Under the pieces are notes generated by a model that was given only the letters and a program-made list of their open reading frames with translations, ran no database searches and had not been told where the DNA came from. From NCBI GenBank assembly GCA_008638375.1, contig CM018032.1, positions 57,231,382-57,295,381 on the forward strand: a stretch of DNA of 64,000 nucleotides. Reading direction: 5' to 3'. Shown here piece by piece: positions 1 through 11,737 of the stretch (positions are counted from its first letter, which is position 1; each line of letters begins with the position of its first letter). The position numbers and the translations under genes were made by a program. This DNA is from Nyssa sinensis. Taxonomy: Eukaryota > Streptophyta > Magnoliopsida > Cornales > Nyssaceae.

Positions 1-1300
1 AAATGGATGAGAGAGAAATTTTTGGCCATTATTAGTTCTAATGATTTTAACAGTGGTGTTAAACTGATTTTTGACAAGAGCAAAAAAATGCGTTAAATAA
101 GTGTAAGTTTCAGATTTGAAACGCATTAAATAGATCTAAGTAGTGCGGAAAAAATCATCCACTATGGTAAGAAAATAATGGGCTCCACATAAGGAAGGAG
201 TATGATAGCCACCCTAAATATCACAAAAAATTCGATTAAAAGCATAAACAATTTTATTAGCAAATTTGGGAAATGGTAATCTTGTGTGCTTTGAACAAGC
301 ACAAACATCACAATCAGAAAGAATACAAGGGGAGTCTAAAACATTAGGAATAGTAAAACTGGAGGGATGACCTAGACGTTGATGCCATAGAGTTTTATTA
401 GCAGTGGATTGAGCAGCAAAAACTATAGGGGTTCAGGACGATACACATAAAGCCCATTGCATAGATCACCCGCTCCAATCAGCTTCATTGATTGTGGGTC
501 CTGAAAAAAGCAATTATGAGAAGAAAAAATAATAGTGTAAGAATTTTGAAGGGCAATTTGGGAAACAGATAATAAATTAAAGGTTAAAAGAGGAACAAAA
601 TAGACTTAAGTGAGAGTAAGAGAAGAGGAGAGAATACAAGTGCCAAAACCCTCGGCGGGGATATCCTGACCCGTGGGAAGCCGAATGAAATGGGGAGTTG
701 CGAGGGGTTATAGATCAGTGAAAGCATCCTTGTGATGGCAGATATGGTGGCTCACGCCACTGTCTACCACCCAATGGAGGCACCGATTAAAAGGAAAATT
801 AAGTTGAAGGGAGAAGAGATTACCAATGAAGTTGACTGAGGAGGACTCAATCGGAGATGGGGATGGCGCGAGCATGCTGAGAAGTTTCTGGTATAACTCT
901 GGTGACAGGCCAGGTACCGGACTCGAAGACGATGGAGACACGGCGATCTGGTTGATGCTGGATAGGGGCTAACCGAGAATGGAGAGCTGGTTCGTGGATC
1001 TCGGGTTGCGACCAGGAGGGTGGCTTTGCTTGAGCGGCGCACGAAGTAGAGAAGTAAAGAAAGAAGAAAGAATGGCGCGGAAGGAACAAAAAGGAAAAAA
1101 AAAAGCAGTAGCAAAGGAAATAAAGTCAATAAAGGCGGCTGGGAAGGAAAGAAAGAGAAAAGAAGTAGAGAAGAAGAAAAAAGAGGAGAAAAGTTGCTGC
1201 AGCTGTGCAAAGGTGAGGGGGCAGCTGATATACCAAGGGAGGCGCAGTAGAAAGCAGAAAAAAGCAAAAGAAATTTAGAGGGAAGGAGGCTCTGATACCA
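1..1300 (-). mobile_element. Ty1/Copia retrotransposon relic, 5' internal part
   Basis: Read on the minus strand this is the beginning of a Copia polyprotein. A primer binding site lies at 1288-1300. The aspartic protease start is visible near 710-770 (WVVDSGVSHHICHH, matching the family's DSG-[AT]-[TS]-H pattern). The GAG-pre-integrase zinc finger follows at about 280-400 (WHQRLGHP ... CDVC). Integrase pieces follow at about 170-240 (GAHYFLTIVDDF) and about 10-75 (FNTTVKIIRTNNG). Only about 350 bases separate the primer site from the protease, so most of gag is missing. The frame is broken by stops between protease and integrase. The integrase motif usually ending in DNG reads NNG, so a catalytic aspartate is lost. 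The element runs off the left edge of the window. It is clearly decayed and non-autonomous. Confidence 0.85.
1288..1300 (-). other. Copia primer binding site (initiator Met tRNA)
   Basis: The minus strand reads TGGTATCAGAGCC, the standard complement of the plant initiator methionine tRNA 3' end. It directly abuts a sequence ending in AACA, as expected at an LTR edge. Confidence 0.85.
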
Positions 1301-1440
1301 TGTTAAAAATAAGGAATTGAATAATTTTTGTGTGTATATTTTCTGTATTCTGCTTTACAAAATATATAGGTCTACAATAGAACTAAGTATGAAAGTTTAC
1401 AAATAATGAAAATATTCTATAATAGCCGATGCCTAAAATA
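1301..1440 (-). repeat. Copia 5' LTR, inner end (outer edge unclear)
   Basis: Starting directly next to the primer binding site, the plus strand begins TGTTAAAAATA, so the LTR ends ...TTTTTAACA on the minus strand. A TATATATTTTG stretch inside could be its TATA box. No matching TG start is obvious at the far side, so the outer boundary given is an estimate and the LTR may be truncated. Confidence 0.55.
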
Positions 1441-3522
1441 AATTTTTTTTGATTTTATGCAACCCATAATTTGGGAAAGATATGATTCTATCAATTATTA
1501 ACTTATTAAGTATTAATTATAAGAGATAATTGTTGTAATTGATATTTGAATGTAAAAAATAGACTATCACAATATATCATGATATATAGTAAGTTCGAAC
1601 TCATATGAGATAGAGCATTTTAATTATTAAATGATCTCAAAATTAGATATAAAATAATTATGATAAATAAAAATTTAATCTCAAAATTATTCAATAATTA
1701 AAACACGCCATCTCATAGGAGCTCAAACTTATACAGGACAAGTAGATGTATCACTCAATTCAGCCTTATTTTTTGTTGTATAGTCCCAATGCTTCTCTGA
1801 TACTAAGCTAAAGTCATAAAAGTATTGTTTGTATTGACATTTAATTAATAAGAGTTATATTTGAGAATTCTCCTCATTATTTAGTACATAATTTGATTCA
1901 TGAAATGAATTGTAGTCCACAAGCAATATTGTTTGTGGTTATGATGTAGGGAGTGTGACTCGTGCACTAAAAATCATAATCAAAGTTTCTAATGAATTGT
2001 AAATATTGTTCATAATTTTAATAAATTTGGGCAATTTATTTTATAAGACTATAATACTCTAGCTTTTATGTAATAGGGTGATTTGTCTTGATCGTTGAAA
2101 TAGAGATTTCATGTTAAGGTGTTAGTATATATGATGCATTGAATTAAATCGATTTGAGAATCAATCATGAAATTACTATCATTTACATTTGGATTCTTAT
2201 AACTACTAAATCGTAAAGGTTCTTAATCCTGAGAGAATAGTAAATTTAGGTTCAAAATATTGTTTATTTTGATTTACTAATACTTGAGATCATTGTTGGT
2301 CAGCATCTCAATATTTGAATGAGAAGTGATATTTGAATGCATGACGTCCTCTTAAAGGCGACGACACGATGGTTGGATTAGTCCCAATTTCGATGAAAAT
2401 GATTTGAACATAACATTATTTAAACCTTAGGACAAAAGCTCTCATCCATAGACATATTGTGATGTAATATAAATATAGTATCATAAAATTAAGGATATTT
2501 ATTTGAGTGTTGTATTAAGATGGTTTAGTTGTTAATTTTAATTTATTCTTAATTTCTCTAATTCTCTAGTTTTATTAGGATTGGTATAAAAAATATAAGA
2601 ATTAATAGTTTCTTATTCAAATTTATAGTTTTTATTATATTAAGATTAGTATAAAAAGAGGAATTTTAGTTTTTTAGTCAAAATAATAATATTTTAACTC
2701 AATAAATATATTATGATAAGTCTTTATCATTATTATTTTTATTAATAAAATTTAATTACGAATTTTAGAAAGTTATTATTTCTTATTAGGTGAAGAGGCA
2801 CTACGTTAATTGATTTTTAAATAATTCAACGTGTTCGATTCTCTTTCATGTTTCTCGTTAAGCTTTGAGGCAGATGGGATAAAAAAAATTTGAACAAGGT
2901 GAATCCCGTCCAAATTTTAAGTTTAGATCATCCCAAAAATTGTAGGGCAAAAATTCATTGCCCCTCTTAGCCAAGTTGACAGTCCTACTTTCCAACAGGC
3001 AATAGATACTTTATTCATATGTATAATTGTATATTGAAGATTGACAATTGGCAAGCACATTTATACTTATGAAAATATATTTTGAAGGAATATTGATGCA
3101 ATTTTTTTTTATTACATACCCATTTTTTATTTTGATAATTCATAAATCGATCATACCAACTAAATCCTTGGGACGTTTTGGAAACCGTAAATTTGGGACT
3201 ATGGACTTTATAAAACGTCTCGCACAAGAGATAATAGAGAGATGAGACTTTAACTGGGGGCATACCCAATCCATTTTTTTTTATTACATACCTATTTTTA
3301 TTGCATGAAAAAATTTCAACATATACAATTTTAATTAAATTATTCAATAATTTAAATACTCTATCTCATATGAATTTAAGTTTACAGTAATATTATTATT
3401 TTTGAATTCATAAAAAATTTTATTTATTTAAATTTCAAAAAAATAATATAATTTATAAAAAGTTGTCATACTGCATCAGTTAATGATGTTAAACGACGAC
3501 ATCACAGAATAATTTATCCATT
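1441..3522. other. Intergenic AT-rich stretch
   Basis: No gene can be supported here. Short open frames (for example 3015-3347) are low-complexity with no recognisable motif. Two pieces, near 1595-1750 and 3325-3400, resemble degraded TRIM LTRs (an 'ACACGCCATCTCA' polypurine-tract-like word and 'GAGCTCAAACTT'), but they are too decayed to delimit. Confidence 0.4.
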
Positions 3523-6500
3523 CTAAGGATCAAAGCCAAGCAACAAGGGAGCAACTCTCAACAAAGGCTCCAATGCATTTGGCAGAAATTTCCTAGCAAA
3601 GAGAGAACAGATTGAACTCGTGTTACCATTATAACTACAATTGGATCCGAACCGAATTCGATTCAAAAACTCATCTGTAATATCACCCCACCCGAATTTC
3701 CCAGGATGCGGGCCGCCCCTCGACCAATCAACCCATGTAATGCTCCGATTCGAATTCATTTCAGGATGAAGAATGTTTACCAGCGTCGGCAAATAGTGCT
3801 CGTCGTTGTAACACGGCGGCCCACAATACTCCTTGAAGACATTGTAGTATTTAGAATCTGATACGATCTGAATGGCGAGGTCACGGTGAACTTCGAACCA
3901 TTGAGATCCTTTTCGCCAGTCGGAGATGTTGATTACCGGCCACATCTGGCGGTTGTAGCGGCCGCGGCCTGGCTTCCTTGGATCGTCAAATGAGCCTAAG
4001 AAGCTGAGGTTTGAGTTGATGAGGTAGTTGTAAATTGTGGTGAAGTTGAACAATGGAATGCAAGATTCAGAGAGTAATACAAATCTTTGGTTTGAGAAGT
4101 CGAGGAGGGCGTTTGCTAAGAGGCGTCTCTCGGCGTCGATCATTGATATGGTGCCCCACCACACCGGCTGCAACAAGTTAGATGATTATAAAATTATGCA
4201 TAGCTATAGAACTTTTTTGATGATTATATATGCTTATGTCACGTGTTGGGCTCTTTGATCCATGTCTACAGGACTTATATTCATAATTTTATAATATGGA
4301 TATGAATAGAGGTACTGGATCATTTATATAGTCAAAAAATTCTGTTCATAATCGATGTGAAATCGTGATATATTCTCTCACTTGAATTCGCGACACCTTT
4401 GTTATAGTCAGGCCTCAAGGCAGGTTCAAGCCTGAACCCCTGTGGTTTATGGTTACCACTTGACCATTAAAGTGTCGAGTCGGCTCTGATAGCACTGTCA
4501 CGAATCGAGATCTGACCCAAAAACTACAACTGATAAATAAAAGTACCGTCACTTACATGATTCAAGACCCCTTACTCACAACCAACCAATGTGGAATTCA
4601 TATATTTTTTTCAAGTCTGGAATATGTGCCAAGTGGTGCCACTGTCCAACTAGATTATGATAATTTTTAATTGTTTCAATATATTGTCTTAAGTCTTCAA
4701 GATGCCCTATTTTAACCTCTTATTGATTCTTTCTCTCAACTATATAAATGACATTGGCGGAATTAGGATTTACTTTTAGCGGGTCAATAAAAATTAATTA
4801 AAATAACCTTTTTTTTAATTTTATAAAATTTATAATAATATATTTTATTAAAAATAAAATTATTTAATTAACTTTACATGTGTAAAGTAAAAACTATAAC
4901 ACATGTAATTGTCAAAGTCATTGTGCCAGAATAATTAATTGAAATAATATTATTTTAATGAAAGTAGTGAGTTAGGAGTTTGACTACTTTTATTAGTTTA
5001 AAAAAAATCTCTACAATAAATACTATATTGTTAAAACACAATTGTATTATGCAAAAAATTTGATGTAAATTTTCAACTATTGTTTTTTATTAAGAATATT
5101 ATATTTTCAATTCATTACAATAATCATAATTATAATAAACTTGAACAAAAAGTTATTAATAAAATCACAAGTTTCGAGATCAATTCAAATAAAAAATTTA
5201 TAATTAATTTGATGAATGTGTTACTTATATTTAAAGCAATTATAAATTTATATGAAATGCCACTTAAATTGAAGTGTAAATTGGTCCAATACAAATCAAA
5301 AATTAAAATTAAACAATTAATTTCATAAAAATTGAAAATATAATTTTTATTTTGAACTTTTTGAATTGTTTTTAATTTCTTAATGTTTAAAATCTTCCTC
5401 ATGACTTCCTAGTATTACAAGTTGACTCCAACTTTAAATTCCTACACTCAAATAATTCACTTTAGTGGGCAACTATAAAATTTTAATTTTCTTTATATAG
5501 TATCAAATAATTATAATAATATTTCAAAATTTGAGTAGAGTCATTTGACTCCATTAAAGCCCGTGTAGCTCCGTCGATATGTTCGAAAAATACTTAATTC
5601 TTTTTCCCGTCTATATGTTGGATGCACGCGTTAAGTATATAAATTAGAGGTGATATATTGGTGCATGATTAACAATTATGAAGAGTAGCGAATTCAATCT
5701 TAAAGGCAGTCATTCTATGTGAATAATGTTAGAAATTAGATTTATAAATTAATGACCGGTTTACATGAAATTTAAGATTCTAGGAAAATTGCTGATATAG
5801 TCATATGAGAAGCGATTGGGTTTGTTATTTGATTGTTTGTTCTATTGTACAGCTGATTAGGTCATGATTGGCCATTTGAAAATGAATAATATATAAATAT
5901 ATGTGAGTGTGTGTATATATAAATATATTACTCAATATAAAAACAAGAGTTTTGTCTACCTATTTCTCTTGTTTGGTTCTGTCTCGCAATTTATTTTTTG
6001 TTTCTTTAATTTCAAAAAAGCTATTTTCAAACTAGATAAGACAAGAGAGTTTGTAACTTTCAAACTTAATTGAAAACCAGGTTCACGAATTGCGGAGGAA
6101 AATTGTAAGCTTTTGTCATATGAATTTTTACATTTTTCTTTTATATACCCTTGCGGAGCACATGTTACGAGCTAGGTGTGTCTATATGTATGTATATATA
6201 TATATATATGTATGTATGTATGTGCGTGTGTGTATATAAGTGATTGAAATATGAAAATACTAATTAAAGAAGCTAACCTGGCTAGGAATCCGTCTTCCAT
6301 GGAAGACAGAATTTTCAGGTATTGACTCATTGAAGGAAGGATGAGGGTGCACGTAAATGGAGTAAAGCCCTTCATGACCGTCGAAGAACTTTTCCCACAA
6401 GAGAGCAAACGGCAATGGCCCCTTTGTCAAGAACATGAAAGCCACTTTGGGGACATGCTGGTAAGGGAATTCTTGAATTCGAGGAACCATGGAAGCTCTC

Positions 6501-6865
6501 CATAGCAGCTCTTCATCGCTCATATTGTGCATGAGAGACTTCTGTTCTTCCAACGAAACAGTCGTATAATTAGACGTTCCATTAAAGGACAATATTAGTA
6601 CTGACTGCGGCGGCGGCGGCGGCCGTGGTGATGGCGGCTGCAGAGGTGGTGGTGGTGGAGGCTGTGGCAGGCGTGGAGATTTTGAAGGAGAATTAGGATA
6701 TAGGGAGGTTTTAATGGTGAATGAGAAGCTTTTGAAATATACACAAGTAATGACACCAACTGATAAACCAATGATAAAGAGAAGCAAGTGAAGGACATGG
6801 TTGAGCCGCAAGTGTGTATTGAAGAGCTTGGAAATTGATGGCCGTGAATGCTCTTCATCGTCCAT
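3523..6865 (-). CDS. GT14 family (BC10-like) glycosyltransferase, 2 exons, 410 aa
   Basis: Coding parts are 6865..6278 (196 codons) and 4167..3523 (214 codons plus stop), joined in phase 0 by a GT-AG intron (donor CAG|GTTAGC, acceptor TTGCAG|CCG). The start MDDEEHSR was chosen because the open frame upstream lacks family character. The protein is a type II membrane protein: a short basic N-terminus, a membrane anchor at about residues 25-46, a proline-rich stem at about 67-87, then the catalytic domain from about 139. GT14 (core-2/I-branching) signatures visible are [15 protein letters not shown] (138-152), [15 protein letters not shown] (207-221), [11 protein letters not shown] (265-275), QWFEVHR (285-291), [14 protein letters not shown] (311-324), [15 protein letters not shown] (340-354) and a C-terminal LFARKF. 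Plant members such as rice BC10 act in the Golgi on cell-wall or arabinogalactan glycans. The exact acceptor here is unknown. Length is typical for the family and no lesion was found. Confidence 0.93.
4420..4475 (-). mobile_element. Possible tRNA-derived SINE piece
   Basis: On the minus strand TGGTCAAGTGG (4457-4467) resembles a Pol III A box and GGGTTCAGGCTTGAA (4425-4439) a B box at plausible spacing. Ends and target duplications were not found. Confidence 0.3.
4754..5575. mobile_element. AT-rich non-autonomous element with GGCGGA-type ends
   Basis: The left end reads TTGGCGGAATTAGG and the right end GTGTAGCTCCGTC. As inverted ends these resemble the larger element at 7569-9064 (GGGCGGAGCC / GTAGATCCGCCCCT). 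The interior is almost pure A/T and its only open frames are low-complexity. hAT relationship is a guess from the end motif; no 8-bp target duplication was confirmed. Confidence 0.35.
6188..6238. repeat. TATG/TA microsatellite
   Basis: Alternating TATG, TA and GTGT units lie in the GT14 intron close to the exon 1 donor. Confidence 0.8.
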
Positions 6866-7568
6866 TCTATCTCTTGTGCAGAGAGAGAGAAAGGAAGGGG
6901 GGGGGGGGGGGGTGAGGAAAGAGAGGACAAGAGGAGATTTTCTCAAGTAAATTGTTAAAGGCAATTGATCAAACACTTGGAACGTAAGCTAAGGTAGTTT
7001 GCATGTGTTGTAGTGCTCTCCTATATTTAAGTGGACTTATTATTCCTGGTAGGCTTATTCTGACCCTAAATATTCTATTGTCGACCATTTTGTAAGTGAC
7101 TTATTCCTCTAATTAGGCTTATATATTCTACTGTTTACCATTTTGTATGACCATAGATTTCTCTAAGCAGACGCAACAAGAGAAGTGCTTTTGAAGATAG
7201 AAAATGCTATGTATTTTCTTACTATTAGATACAAATAAGTGGTCTCACAAGTATTTATTATACTTGTCAAGATCATTAGTTGTACCATGTTATGTTCTGT
7301 ATTTGTTGTGATTTGTTTACCTTTCTACATTCCAAGTTTGGGATTACACGTGAATAAGAGTATGGAGAGACTTTTTTTTTTCTTTTATAATTCGGTATTT
7401 GATTTTTTGGGTCGATTAATTTAGGAGACCAATTCCGCTATCCACTAGCGGGAGGCCGAATTAAAGTTGGGATGCGTATAAACTGACACCAAGAAAAAGT
7501 AACATCTTCTGAGTTTCGACCTGACAATTTTGAAAAGCAAGCTCCTTAGTTGCTATCTACCCCGCCCA
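6866..7568. other. Upstream region of the GT14 gene
   Basis: A run of 16 G (6897-6912, i.e. poly-C in the sense strand) and a GA-rich stretch lie just upstream of the start codon and probably fall in the 5' leader. No other gene was seen. Confidence 0.4.
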
Positions 7569-9064
7569 CAAGGGCGGAGCCAGAATTCCGTGTTAGTGGA
7601 GGCAATTTAAAACTCAATAACAAAATAAAATCTTAATTTCATAAAATCTGCAAAATAATTTGTTATTAATATATTTTGAATAATGAAAAAGAACAAAAAT
7701 TTTAAAATTTGATCGTAGTATTAACAAAAAGTAAAAATAAGTTAGATATAATAATTATATTTTTTCGCTATAATTAATAAAGTTGCAATATTCACATAAG
7801 TTATACAATAGAAAAATACATATAAAGTTGCATTCTATATATTTTTTTACTATTATTTAAAGAAAAATATTTGCATATGATTTGACGTTATTTCTAGAAA
7901 AATATTAATCATAATTTATAATTCTTATACAAAAATCTTAATCTAACTATTCCTACGAGTGTTCTTTTTTTCAGCAAATACAGATCTTTCTATTCATTTT
8001 GATAGTTTCTCTCTCTCTCTCTCTGTTTGTCTCTCTTCCCCTTTATTTTAAGTTTTTAATGCCTCGGAAAATAACTATATGATATGACTAACTTGAGAGT
8101 GTCATATTTGGATGAGTTGTGGAGAATCTATTTAAAAATAATGAAAGAAATGTAACATTAAGAACCTTCATTTGATCTTCCTTTAATTGAGATTTAGACT
8201 AGAATAAATTTAAAATGAACAAGAAAGAAATATTTAGTCATATGTTCATTAATTTATTTTTTTTTTCCTCATTTGAATATCAAATCATAAGAATTTAAGC
8301 CTTTAAAAATGATTTTTCTAATGAAAACCATTTAATGGTACTTTGAAGAAGAAAAAAAATACATTCATTTTAATTTACCATAATCTTAAATATATTGAAT
8401 ACGTAAAGTTGAAGGAAAAAAGTAAAAAATTAGTATTGAAATTGAAGTAGCATAATTTGTGTGAGGAATGATATTGAATGGGATGCCAATTTCTCATTCC
8501 AAATCTGTAAAATCAGAATTTCGATCAAAGCACATATCGCAAAGCAAGAATAACCAATTAAAGTAGTATTTAAAAAATAAAGTAGCATCGATCTATTACT
8601 CTACCAAGTCATCTGCAAACTTAAGTTAATAAAACATGTATAACTAAATTATTTAATCTTTTAATAGGTGACCTCACATGCAGCTAGATTTGATCTCTAC
8701 CATGAGTGGGTTAACATATACATCAATTATAATTATTAGTGTTACAATGAGATTTGAGCTTAAAAGCTTTACTCACTCTATAACATGGTAAATCATCAAC
8801 TTTTCAAAAAGCTTAAACTAATAGTATTGACAAGATTGTGTAATACTTTAATACTTCGTTTTCTTAATTTCTATCTACAAATATGACTAATTAGAAAATT
8901 TTTCAAAACAAATATAATGGGGGCAAACTTAAAAAAATGTATTTAGTGGGAGCAAATTTAATTATTTTTTTAGAATTTGAAAAATATTAAATTGAACCTA
9001 TTTTTTTCTAAAATTTTAGTAGGGGCATTTGCCCTGGGTGCCCCCAGTGTAGATCCGCCCCTAA
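7569..9064. mobile_element. hAT-like non-autonomous element, about 1.5 kb
   Basis: Left end CAAGGGCGGAGCCAG and right end GATCCGCCCCTAA form short imperfect inverted termini of a type common in plant hAT-like MITEs. The interior is AT-rich with no transposase. A decayed TRIM-like piece (about 8740-8830, with CATCAAC...AAGCTTAAAC) seems nested inside. No clean 8-bp target duplication was found, so the exact ends are tentative. Confidence 0.45.
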
Positions 9065-11002
9065 CCGTTGACTCGGCCACCCCTTGAAATTTGAGAACTT
9101 GATATATATTGTTAACCTATTTAGAAGGATAACTTTAAGTTTTTAAAATAACGGACAATCTTAACAATAATAAACTCTATTGCATCGTGTTAAGAGTAAG
9201 AAAATCTATTGAAAGAGGGAAATAATTAATATACCAATTTAGTTTATCAGATGATATATATTTTTATAATTAATAAATATGTTTGTCATTTTATTTAATT
9301 CTTTTTAAAAAAACTTACAATAAATAATTTCATCTAATAAACCAATCCAATGTTAGCATTACTCGTTGAAAAAAATCATAATGCCTGACATCACTCTTTG
9401 AAGATGTACGAGGTCAAAATATCCAAGCCACCATACCTACGAGGAGAGAAGCTTCAAGACACCAGAGGACTTGAGCCAACTGGGTTGCAACTAGCATTTT
9501 AGGGGGTCAAAGGAAAGGAAAGTAAACTAATTAAGCAATTATATATATATATATAATACACACACACATATATAAATGTATGTAAGCATATGATCAATAA
9601 GACACTGCGCAAGCCATGTTAGTTATTCTAATGTTGCAATACCTAACTGGCTTATTCAATGTAGATGTGTGAATTACCACATAACCCTTTATCTTTGCGT
9701 AGGTTTTATATAACCCCACTTTAAAAACCATACAAACATGGATAAACTAGGGATGAGTTAAAAGGATCCAACTGGAACCAGGACAGGGCGTCTATGGTAG
9801 TAACTTTTATATCCGGTCCTGTACCAAATGTCTGATTGCCCAAAATCTCTTCATCCAATGGCTGGACAAAAGAATTTCCACAGAAGTTGGATTCGCACCA
9901 AACAATTATTGTGGGGTTGGTCCAGTGTATGACCACATCATGGCTGGTTGGTTTATCCTGTGGCAGATCTTTAAAGGGTCTTTGATCACTATAAAATATT
10001 CAACATCCTTGAACGTCGGGATTAATGATTCAGAAACCATTTAATAATTACTCGTTGGTTATCTTGAATTTTGAAAATTTTATTTTTTTATCACTTATTT
10101 TATATAATTTTTTTATATTTCTATAAGATATTTCTTTTATATATATGCTCTTTCTGAGCCTATGGCTTAAATCTGTTATTGAATTATTAGAATCAACCTA
10201 CAAATTGTTCGATAGATCACAATAAACTATCATAATTATTTTGTCGCATGATATATAGAATTCTTTATTTGCATCAAATAAAATATCTTATATTGACAAG
10301 ACAAGATTCATGTATCCAAACGACTCTAAAGAATTTGGTATAAATCTTGGGACTCATAATTATATTATTATAGAAGAAGTGTTGCTGGACCTACCAAGAT
10401 AGTGTCCTTCCTGGAACCATGATTATCCATATTTGGATATACAATTCGACGAAAGAGACACCATCATCATCAATATAACACTAACTTGGGTTAATCATAA
10501 GCAAAAACTGATTTTATTTCCTTAGATTACTGTACTTAGAGCAATCAAATTTTGTGCTTTTGGTCAACAAAATCATGAATAAGAAGTAAGGAGATTGAGT
10601 AATAAGTTTCTCATAAAATGTTTTATTAACATAAAGTCTAATCCAAAATATTTTAACTCAAAATTTTTTTTAATATTTTATTGACAAAAATACCCTTCAA
10701 TATAAAAAAGCATGGAGAAAAGTCTTGACCGCTTTTTATGCCCAACCCACTGCCATGTCATCATATTTCTTTTTGAAATTTCAAAATTAAATAACTTGTA
10801 ATTTATAAACTTATTTTTCAAAAAATATATATATATATATATATATATTTGGATTCTAGAAATTAAAATTTATCAAACAAAATTCATATTGCAATTCTGA
10901 AAAAAAAAAAAAATAGTCTTTTTTAAACAAAAAATTTCTCGCTCGGTGGACAGAAAATATTCTGTAACTAAAACTTCGGACAGAGAAGTGTTGTTGTATT
11001 AA

Positions 11003-11037
<35 letters not shown>

Positions 11038-11184
11038 TACAAATTGTGCATAGGGTCATGCGCAAAATTAAAAGAAGAAACAAAGATAAAAACAAAAGAG
11101 GAATACATAATTTAAAAAAAAAAAAAAATTCTAACAACTAACAACAGAGAAAATTCTGTGTCCCATGACAACCCAAATTACATG
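9065..11184. other. Intergenic region with simple repeats and a TRIM solo-LTR piece
   Basis: No gene is supported. A piece at about 9085-9160 (ACTTGATATATATTGTTAAC...) matches the TRIM LTR described at 28005-28075 and may be a solo LTR. Simple repeats occur at 9540-9570 (TA then CA), 10826-10849 (TA) and 11004-11038 (TA then CA). The sequence near 10780-10900 resembles one arm of the fold-back element at 13.9-19.5 kb. Confidence 0.4.
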
Positions 11185-11737
11185 TGTAATGTTAGCTTTC
11201 CCAATTGATTTAGAACATTAGTGATTTCACTGTTAAATTATCAACTCATCTAAAACCTTAAGCTATTAAAAAAAGTATAACTTTATAATTATTTTTTATA
11301 ACACGCCCTCTCACGTGTGGCTACTTTGAACCTACACGTGTCAATTTATATTTTTTAGATGACGGTGAGATTTGAACTCAGAATTTTTTAGCTTGCTCTG
11401 ATATCATGTGAAATCACCAACTCATTTAAAAATTTAAGCTATTAAAAAAAATGTAACTTTATTATTATATTTTTTAACACTACCACAAAACATGCGACCC
11501 CACTACTGATGCAGTGGAATTGAGTGTGAGGATAATTTACACTGTGCGGGTATCAGAGAAGTCACTGGTTTCGGATAGAAGCCCCTAAAACCGTGGGTAA
11601 CCCTTACAGCACCGTCGTGTGCTATATTTGGATACACTGCATATTCCAAGGCTGTCAAATCAGGGGCTCATATTCATGGACCATGTAATGTTAGCTTTCC
11701 CAATTAATTAAGAACATTAATGAACCCGCTGCCACAA
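11185..11737. repeat. Direct duplication (11185-11230 and 11684-11737), first copy split by a TRIM
   Basis: TGTAATGTTAGCTTTCCCAA starts both 11185 and 11684, and the two copies stay nearly identical for about 40 bases through GAACATTA. The first copy is then interrupted by the TRIM at 11231-11479. Similarity resumes after it (CTACCACAAAAC at 11480 versus CTGCCACAAAAC near 11728), so the second copy looks like the same site without the insertion. Confidence 0.6.
11231..11479 (-). mobile_element. TRIM (miniature LTR retrotransposon), minus orientation
   Basis: Two direct repeats of about 73 bases (11231-11303 and 11407-11479), each TGT...AACA, flank about 100 bases. Next to the right repeat is GCTCTGATATCA (11395-11406), the reverse of a Met-tRNA primer binding site with one change. 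Next to the left repeat is CGCCCTCTCACGTG, the reverse of a polypurine tract. There is no coding capacity. The same family occurs in pGlcT intron 11 (27794-28075) in the opposite orientation. Confidence 0.7.

Larger units (their letters stand above)
4168..6277 (-). other. Intron of the GT14 gene
   Basis: This 2,110-base intron is bounded by GT (6277-6276) and AG (4169-4168) on the minus strand. It holds a SINE-like piece, an AT-rich element with GGCGGA-type ends and a TATG/TA microsatellite. No further exon is needed, because the protein reads straight from RRIPSQ into PVWWGTIS. Confidence 0.85.

Noticed and set aside
979..1278. 99-residue lysine-rich open frame on the plus strand
   Set aside because: It is the purine-rich opposite strand of the Copia leader/protease region; composition explains the frame.
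3015..3347. 110-residue open frame on the minus strand
   Set aside because: Low complexity, no motif, flanked by A/T-rich DNA.
9721..9936. 71-residue open frame on the minus strand with a non-random look (VWCESNFCGN...)
   Set aside because: No recognisable family, no flanking exons in phase, and it sits among repeats.
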